This document shows, piece after piece, positions 57,748 through 64,000 of a DNA stretch of 64,000 nucleotides. The DNA is taken from contig NC_052404.1 in the NCBI RefSeq assembly GCF_009389715.1, positions 2,968,738 to 3,032,737 on the forward strand. The letters are read 5' to 3'. The position numbers and the translations under genes were made by a program. This DNA comes from Phoenix dactylifera. Its lineage: Eukaryota; Streptophyta; Magnoliopsida; Arecales; Arecaceae. The notes below the pieces were generated by a model that was given only the letters and a program-made list of their open reading frames with translations, was not told where the DNA came from and did not search any database. Each line of letters opens with the position of its first letter. The first letter of the stretch is position 1.

Positions 57748-58431
57748 GATGTTACACAATGAACAAAATGCCCATAACTCTTGACCAAGCTTTTTGGCCA
57801 TCAAGAAGTTTTCATCCACAGCATTGGGCAACAAGTTATGAGTTTCTTTATCCAGAAAATACAGACTAGTGCCTTCTTGGCATTGGGTAGAAGGTATAGT
57901 TGTTAATACATTTAAAGCTACCTTTAACTTCCCTGTAATATGACTGCCCTTCTCACAAAAGGTACACATATTAGAGGACGCTCACCTGGTTTATGAGTCT
58001 TTAATGCCATTATAATGTTTATAGCAACCGTATAGTCATAACTATGGATACTAATTAAGCTCATATGTTTGTTAATTATCGTGCCACCTAATAATCACTT
58101 ATATAATTTTATCTTCATACTTTCTGTAATAGTTTTATTTAAGCTCAAGATCTCACATATTATCATAACAAGTTATAATAAATTATTCTATGTCAAATTA
58201 GCATAATAACTGTTGTTTAATTTTATGGCAGTGTATCACTACTTGTTTAAACTCTTTATAGAAAATCAAAACTCTAAAAATTATTGTTGTAAATTGTTAA
58301 TTAAAATTTTAAAATAGTGCAATGTCAAAAATCATACAAAATCATTCTAATTATGTAACATTACTATAATTATAAGATAAACTATGTGACCATTACTTCC
58401 ATGCTGCCATATACCTTGGTTGTGTACAATG
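57748..58431. other. AT-rich spacer, part of an old duplication
   Basis: No gene is seen. The part 57990-58360 is collinear with 63010-63370: CCATTATAATG, CCGTATAG/CCATTCTATCCG, CATATGTT, AATTTTATGGCA, ACTTGTTTAAAC and TAGTGCAAT occur in the same order. Confidence 0.55.
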
Positions 58432-58445
58432 AAAGAGTAACAAGA

Positions 58446-61331
58446 CTGAGGGGGACAAGGCACCCGGGCCGGATCGGGGCAGGAGATTCAGGAGGCGTTG
58501 TGGTCCCTAGAGGGGGACAAGGCACCCGGGCCGGATGGCTTCCCACCTGTGTTCTTTCGGAGGTATTGGTCGATTGTAGGACTCGACGTTATTGAGGCCA
58601 TTCAGCAGTTTTTTAGTACGGCGGTGATGAGTCCGGAGTGGCAGAGGACCTTTATTGCATTGATCCCCAAGCGCCAGGATGCTACTGAGCCTGGACACTT
58701 TAGGCCTATCAGTCTATGTTCTACCTTATATAAGATTACGGCAAAGATCTTGGCATTGAGACTGAGAGGGATTTTACCCAGTATTATCTGTCCTGAGCAG
58801 GGTGCTTTCATAGGGGGGAGGAACATTTCAGATAATGTCCTAATTGCCCAAGAGTTCATGTTTGATCTGGTGAAGGCTCCGGTGCGGCGCTGTCTTATAG
58901 GGGTCAAGCTTGATATGGAGAGGGCATATGATAGGATGTGCTGGGAGTTTCTGTGACATTCTTTACAGAGTTTTGGCTTCCATGAGATGTGGATCAGGTG
59001 GGTCATGGGCTGTGTGATGGGGCCCTCCTTCTCCATTCTGGTAAATGGCACACCCTCTCCTTTCTTTCAGACATCTGTTGGACTCCGCCAGGGGTGTCCG
59101 TTGTCTCCCTTGCTCTTCATTATCTGTGCAGATGCACTATCCAGAGCTCTTCGAGCTGCAGTGGGTACACAGACTCTGGAGGTTTACAGGCCAGTGCAGG
59201 GGGCTGCGCCGATTTCCCACCTACTCTTTGCTGATGATTGCTTGCTGTTGGCTAGGGCGACCAGGCAGAATGCCCATGTGATTCGGAGGATCCTCTTAGC
59301 CTACTGCTCGGCTTCTGGTCAACGGATCAACTTGGACAAATCTTCTATTCTTTTCAGTCCGAAGACCAAGGCTCAGATAAAGGCCGGAATCATGGAGACC
59401 CTGGGAGTGGGCGAACAGGTGGGTACCTTGACATACCTGGGTGTGCTGATTCTTGGGCGGCGTATGCGTAGTGGAGATACCATCTCTCTTGAGCATAGTA
59501 TCAGACACAGACTGGAGGGGTGGCAGATGCATTCACTATCCATGATGGGCAGAGTCACATTGGCACGGTCAGTTCTTAGTGCCATCCCGATATATCTTGT
59601 TTCCCACACTGTCCCTCCCGTAGCCTCTCTGAGATCAGTTGAGCGGCTTATCAGGGACTTTATATGGGGGAGGCGTGGTGATAGAGGCAGAGTACATCTA
59701 GTTGCTTGGGAGGTGGTCTGTCAGCCGGTCAGTTGTGGTGGATTGGGAGTGCCGTCACTGGTTTCGCGACGGGAGGCATCGGCGATGCGGCTGGCAGCTA
59801 GGCTCATGTTGGAGCCTGATAGTTTATGGTCCTCACTGATGAGGGCTAAGTACGGGCCATTGACGGTTGGTATCAGGGCGGGGCGGCTCCAGTCCCCTAT
59901 TTGGAGGGAGATCAGTGCCAGGGCTTCTTCTGTGCTCCCGGCCATCCGGTGGGCCATCGGGGATGGTATGTCGGTGGATGTTCTTGAGGATAGCTGGGTG
60001 ACTGAGCTACCGATCAGCAGGCTACCGGCACTGGTGGATACGAGCAGGCTGTTGGGACGTCGTGTTGGTGATCTGCTAGTACCGGGGGAGGGGAGCTGGG
60101 ATGAGGTTTTTATTCGGGAGACCTTTGGGGAGCAGCTGGTGGAGCGGATTCTGGCATTACTGATTCCGTCCCGGGCGGAGCCGGACAGACTGATCTGGTT
60201 ACCGACAGGCCGATCGCGCGTACGTGCCAGGGATATTCATGCGTGGACTAGGAGGGAGCCGGAGAGACGGATTGATGGTGGATGAATTTGGAGGATGAGG
60301 GTGCACCCCCGGGTGGCGCTTTTTCTTTGGAAGGTAGCCTGGGGATGCCTTCCGACCAGGAGCGTGTTGGCCCGGCGGGGGATGAGGATGGGCTCACTCT
60401 GCGAGGTATGTCTGGATGCCGAGGAGACGGTTGGCCATGTCCTTCTTCGATGCCCTACAGCTGTGCAGTGTTGGAGAGAGGCCTCGGCGCTACTGCCGCC
60501 TATATGGGAGTCGGTGGAGGACATGCTCTGGTTCCTGAGTGAGTCTATTCGGAGGCCGAGTGATGCTGAGACTGGTTCTATTGTGGCGTATCTAGCCTAC
60601 CACATATGGCTAGCCAGGAATGACCGTCTTTTCGAGGGTGGGCGGTCGACCCCACGGGTTGTGATGGAGAGAGCTCTGAGACAGGCAGCAGAGATATCTA
60701 TGATGACCTCGTCGGCTCCACCTGGGAGGACTAGGGACACCTGGGGTACCTGTACTGCTGTTTCAGCGTCCAGGTTCAGTTTCTTTTCTTGGGTACCCCC
60801 ACCCCCTGGTTATCTTAAGGTGAACTTTGATGGTGGTATGGCGGAGGATGGTGCCTCTGGGGGCGTGGGTTTCGTTATCAGGGACCACCGGGGCACTTTT
60901 ATTGCTGCTGGGGGACGGAGTACCTTCGGTGTTTCGGCGGTGGGAGCAGAGCTGCAGGCTGCTTGGGAGGGTGTTTGGTTTGCGAGACGAGTCCTGGGGG
61001 CCGAGAGACTCGTTCTCGAGGGTGACTGTTCTACGGTGATTGACTGGATGCGTGGTGTGGACATATATGGTGATGATCACCCTCTTATACGGGACACTCG
61101 GAGTTTGGTGCAGGAGCTGATCTCCTGTCAGGTTGCCCATGCTTACCGAGAGGCGAACAGTGCAGCAGATTGGGTCGCCTCTTATGTTGCCCGGCACACT
61201 GGGGAGGTCTTTTGGTCTAGTTTAGATGGCGTTCCACACGCCTTATTTTGTTTGCTTTTCTTTGATATGTCTGGCTGTACTCACGTTAAAGGTATATGAA
61301 TGAAATACCGTTTTGAACAAAAAAAAAAAAA
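58446..61331 (+). mobile_element. 5'-truncated LINE (L1-type) with RNase H
   Basis: Ends in a poly-A run (61320-61334) and is flanked by a 14-bp target duplication AAGAGTAACAAGA plus neighbouring A (58432-58445 and 61332-61345). The 5' end is truncated inside the reverse transcriptase domain, as usual for LINEs. The first ~34 bp (58446-58479) repeat the GGGGGACAAGGCACCCGGGC segment found again at 58511. Confidence 0.9.
58480..61299 (+). pseudogene. LINE ORF2 remnant: reverse transcriptase and RNase H
   Basis: A single frame, broken by TGA at 58954-58956 and 60283-60285 but with no frameshift. In order: DKAPGPDGFP, FIALIPK and FRPISLCSTLYKI (RT blocks), GVKLDMERAYDRM (catalytic D), QGCPLSPLLF, and the FADD box (LLFADDCLLLA). 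The zf-RVT-like region follows (RVALFLWKV, CEVCLDAEETVGHVL), then an RNase H (VNFDGGMAEDGASGG, ELQAAWEG, EGDCSTVI, REANSAADWVA). The endonuclease and ORF1 are missing. The first stop (context TTTCTGTGACAT) could be a deaminated CGA. It is not functional. Confidence 0.92.
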
Positions 61332-61345
61332 AAAGAGTAACAAGA

Positions 61346-63460
61346 GTACATCATGACCGCAATGGATCTTTGAGCAAATTTTTTTACTTTGTTGTCAAAA
61401 TAACTACTCGACACCTAGTTTCAGCACTTTTTTGTTCCCAGTTCCAGATTGGTGCCGGAGTAGGTGGTAGATCTATGCAAATTTTGCATGACCTAACTCA
61501 GTCTGATTTTTATTAGCCTCGAGCTTTGATTTCAGTGACTCGAGTCTGGTCATTTTTCTGACCTGATTAAAATTGGGTAGGGCATGAGTTGATTTTTTTT
61601 TTTTTTTTGCCCATCTCGACTTAAAACTATTTTTCTATATATATTAATAATTTTAGAATCAATGATGGACCGGTCAAACTAAATATGTAAATTGTTGGAC
61701 TCGATCTATACTATAACGTATCTAGAAACCAAAATTTATATATTTTGATATTCTCTGACATTTGAATCAAGTTTGTACAAAATAAAAGATATCAATCATA
61801 TGAATAATTTTATATTTATTAAATTTATTCTTGAATTTGGTCCATTTAATCAACAATTTTGATTTATCAGGAGAGAAATCTCACAATATTCTTCCATACA
61901 AATTCCACCGGATCTTCCATTCTGGGATGCCTTTTCTTCAGGGAAAAAAGATTCAAATTAAAGTACATACTAAAATACGTCCAATGCTGTGTCCTTAATG
62001 GAAATCAAAACAGTTATCACACTATTATAGTGGTCTAAAGTGGCCTTAGTTACCTTCTATAAGTACCCTGGAACGCATATCGTAGGTATCCAAAATCTTC
62101 TATTTTTTAATGTGCATGTATATGAAGCCATAATGAGAAGATGATAAGAGGACTCCAGCATCCTCAAGGTATAAAAAAACAGCCATTATAAAGATCACAG
62201 CTACCATTACCTAGAAGTTTTTTATAATATATATAGTATATGTGATACTGCGTAAATAATCAAAATTATTTAAATGTTTACTATTCCTTCTAATACAATA
62301 ATACATCTGCAATCAAATCTTCATGCTAATTAAGCTGGAAAAAATAATGATGTATTTCATAAACAATAAATTGACCAAATAAGTGACAGCATTCTTTCTT
62401 TCTTTCTTTCTTTTTTACATTATCATCAATTATTTTGTGCCTTAATGAGTATTATAGCAGCTGATGTTTTATTCCCAAGTATAGCCAATCAGAACTGAAT
62501 TTGGCAATTAAGTAACAGCTTCCTCAGAAATGATATGGGTTATAGAAACCCTAATACTCATTAACAGTGATTTGGTGGTTATCAAACCCATCTATTTCCG
62601 ATAATTCTCATTCATTTTTACATGATTGTTAGAGAATGGCTTCTGCTCTACTTTCATAGATTGGTTGGGCGCAGCGAGTCTAGATCCTCTACAGTATACA
62701 TTTTGCAGTATCGAAGGCTGCGCATTATTTGATAGCTGTCATGTAATCCATCTTGGAAGCAGACCGCCATCATGTTTCTGAAAAATAGAGAATCATGTTG
62801 CATGCATGTGTAGGATGTACAGCTTTTTACAATGCAAAACAAGCACTACATATGATCTTGGTTCTAATGCAAGGTGAAGCTATTAATGTGATTCTTGGGC
62901 AACATTTATTACTTAAATAAATCACTCATGCAGTGGTTACATGGCAAGCCATGTAGGGCATCCATTCTGAAACGTCTCCATTGCCTTAGTTCAACTATTA
63001 CAAGGGTCTTTATCAGTCACAAGCCATTAAGGCCATTATAATGCTCATAACGGCCATTCTATCCGTAATTCCTAATAATGAGACCATATGTTCTTCAACC
63101 TAACAATGATTCACATGATTTCATGCTTTCATCAAACTTATTGCTTGTACTCTAGATCTCCCATGCATGCTGTAGATCATAATATAGTCGAAAGAAAAAC
63201 TTTTTCTACAATAGAACACATTTGTTTATCATGTAGATTATTCTTCAATTTTATGGCAACCCACAAACACTTGTTTAAACATTCTATATTCAATAAATGA
63301 ATGCTTTAAAATATCTTTGTAAAGATAATTAGTCAAAAATTATAAAGTAGTGCAATATGATGTGACATATAAATCATTTTTTTAAAAGTCAGACAACCTA
63401 TGCAACTTGTTGGTGGAAAAATGGACCACCCCACAAATGTAATTATAGCACCTAAATCCA
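61346..63460. other. AT-rich intergenic region, right copy of an old duplication
   Basis: No gene is recognised. A (TTCT)n run lies at about 62395-62412. The part 63010-63370 is the diverged partner of 57990-58360. Confidence 0.55.
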
Positions 63461-63467
63461 TCAGCAA

Positions 63468-63732
63468 GCTCGAGCTCATCCTAAGTGATCGAGCTCTTCC
63501 GCTCTCGAGCTCATCCTAAGTGATCGGGCTCTTCCGCTCTCGAGCTCATCCTAAGTGGATGAGTGATCGGGCTCTTCCGCTCTCGAGTTCATCCTGAGTG
63601 ATCGGGCTCTTCCGCTCTCGAGTTCATCCTAAGTGATCGGGCTCTTCCGCTCTCGAGCTCATCCTAAGTGATCGGGCTCTTCCGCTCTCGAGCTCATCCT
63701 AAGTGATCGAGCTCTTCCGCTCTCGAGCTCAT
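63468..63732. repeat. ~35-bp tandem array
   Basis: Unit TGATCGGGCTCTTCCGCTCT plus CGAGCTCATCCTAAG (35 bp), about seven copies. One copy carries a short insertion (GGATGAG at about 63555). Confidence 0.9.
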
Positions 63733-63890
63733 AGACCAGAGAGCCGAGACCAGAGAGCCGAGACCAGAAGGCCGAGACCAGAGAGCCGAGACCAGAGAGC
63801 CGAGACCAGAAGGCCGAGACCAGAGAGCCGAGACCAGAGAGCCGAGACCAGAAGGCCGAGACCAGAAGGCCGAGCACAGCAGGCCGAGAC
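63731..63890. repeat. 14-bp tandem array with 42-bp higher-order unit
   Basis: Units AGACCAGAGAGCCG and AGACCAGAAGGCCG alternate as two of the first to one of the second. The array directly adjoins the 35-bp array. Open frames on both strands are repeat artefacts. Confidence 0.9.
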
Positions 63891-64000
63891 CATGCCTTAG
63901 CCAAATATCCAATTTCCACCTAACCCTTTAAGGGTCCTGACAACTCCACTATAACCTGCCACTATCTCCAAGCCATCAAGGCATAAGATCTTCGCAGGTA

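Noticed and set aside
60237..61197. Minus-strand frames opposite the LINE
   Set aside because: Shadows of the GC-rich LINE coding frame.

Overview
The window is nuclear DNA of a flowering plant. Five host genes with canonical GT-AG introns lie among many plant-type transposable elements. Long introns (about 11 kb for a 407-residue protein), GGTACC-rich short elements and the transposon mix suggest a monocot, possibly a palm. That assignment is inference; nothing in the sequence proves the species.

Host genes, left to right: (1) minus strand, 2035-8014, the first four coding exons of folylpolyglutamate synthase, with the rest running off the left edge; (2) plus strand, 10134-21250, a six-exon plastid release-factor-like protein of the PrfB3 type, which lacks the GGQ motif; (3) plus strand, 22799-29456, an eight-exon TITAN9-like coiled-coil protein; (4) plus strand, 31183-33008, a six-exon ubiquitin-conjugating enzyme of the UBC19/UBC20 (E2-C) type; (5) minus strand, 38733-39379, a two-exon ERD15-like protein with a 5'UTR intron and a TATA box near 41375. 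Genes 1 and 2 are divergent. Splice phases were checked codon by codon for all five. The genes do not form a pathway: folate polyglutamylation, plastid mRNA/translation, endosperm/embryo nuclear function, cell-cycle ubiquitylation and stress response are neighbours only by position.

From 41.4 kb rightwards the window is repeat-dominated. A complete 12.9-kb Ty3/Gypsy element of the Tat lineage (44849-57742, minus orientation) has near-identical LTRs and a perfect CTTAA target-site duplication. It has gag-pro-RT-dual RNase H-integrase in one frame with a single in-frame stop, an intron-containing antisense gene, and 46-bp and 121-bp tandem arrays between that gene and pol. A 5'-truncated LINE (58446-61331) follows, then AT-rich sequence and two short-period arrays at the right edge.

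Smaller elements decorate the genes. TRIM-type mini-retrotransposons sit in a FPGS intron (about 6938-7377) and a PrfB3 intron (18309-18747), and a tandem three-LTR TRIM sits upstream of ERD15 (37371-38090). Two GGTACC-rich hAT-like MITEs with 8-bp target duplications lie in PrfB3 and exactly at a TTN9 splice donor. An Au-type SINE fragment lies in PrfB3 intron 1. No tRNA, rRNA or CRISPR feature is supported.
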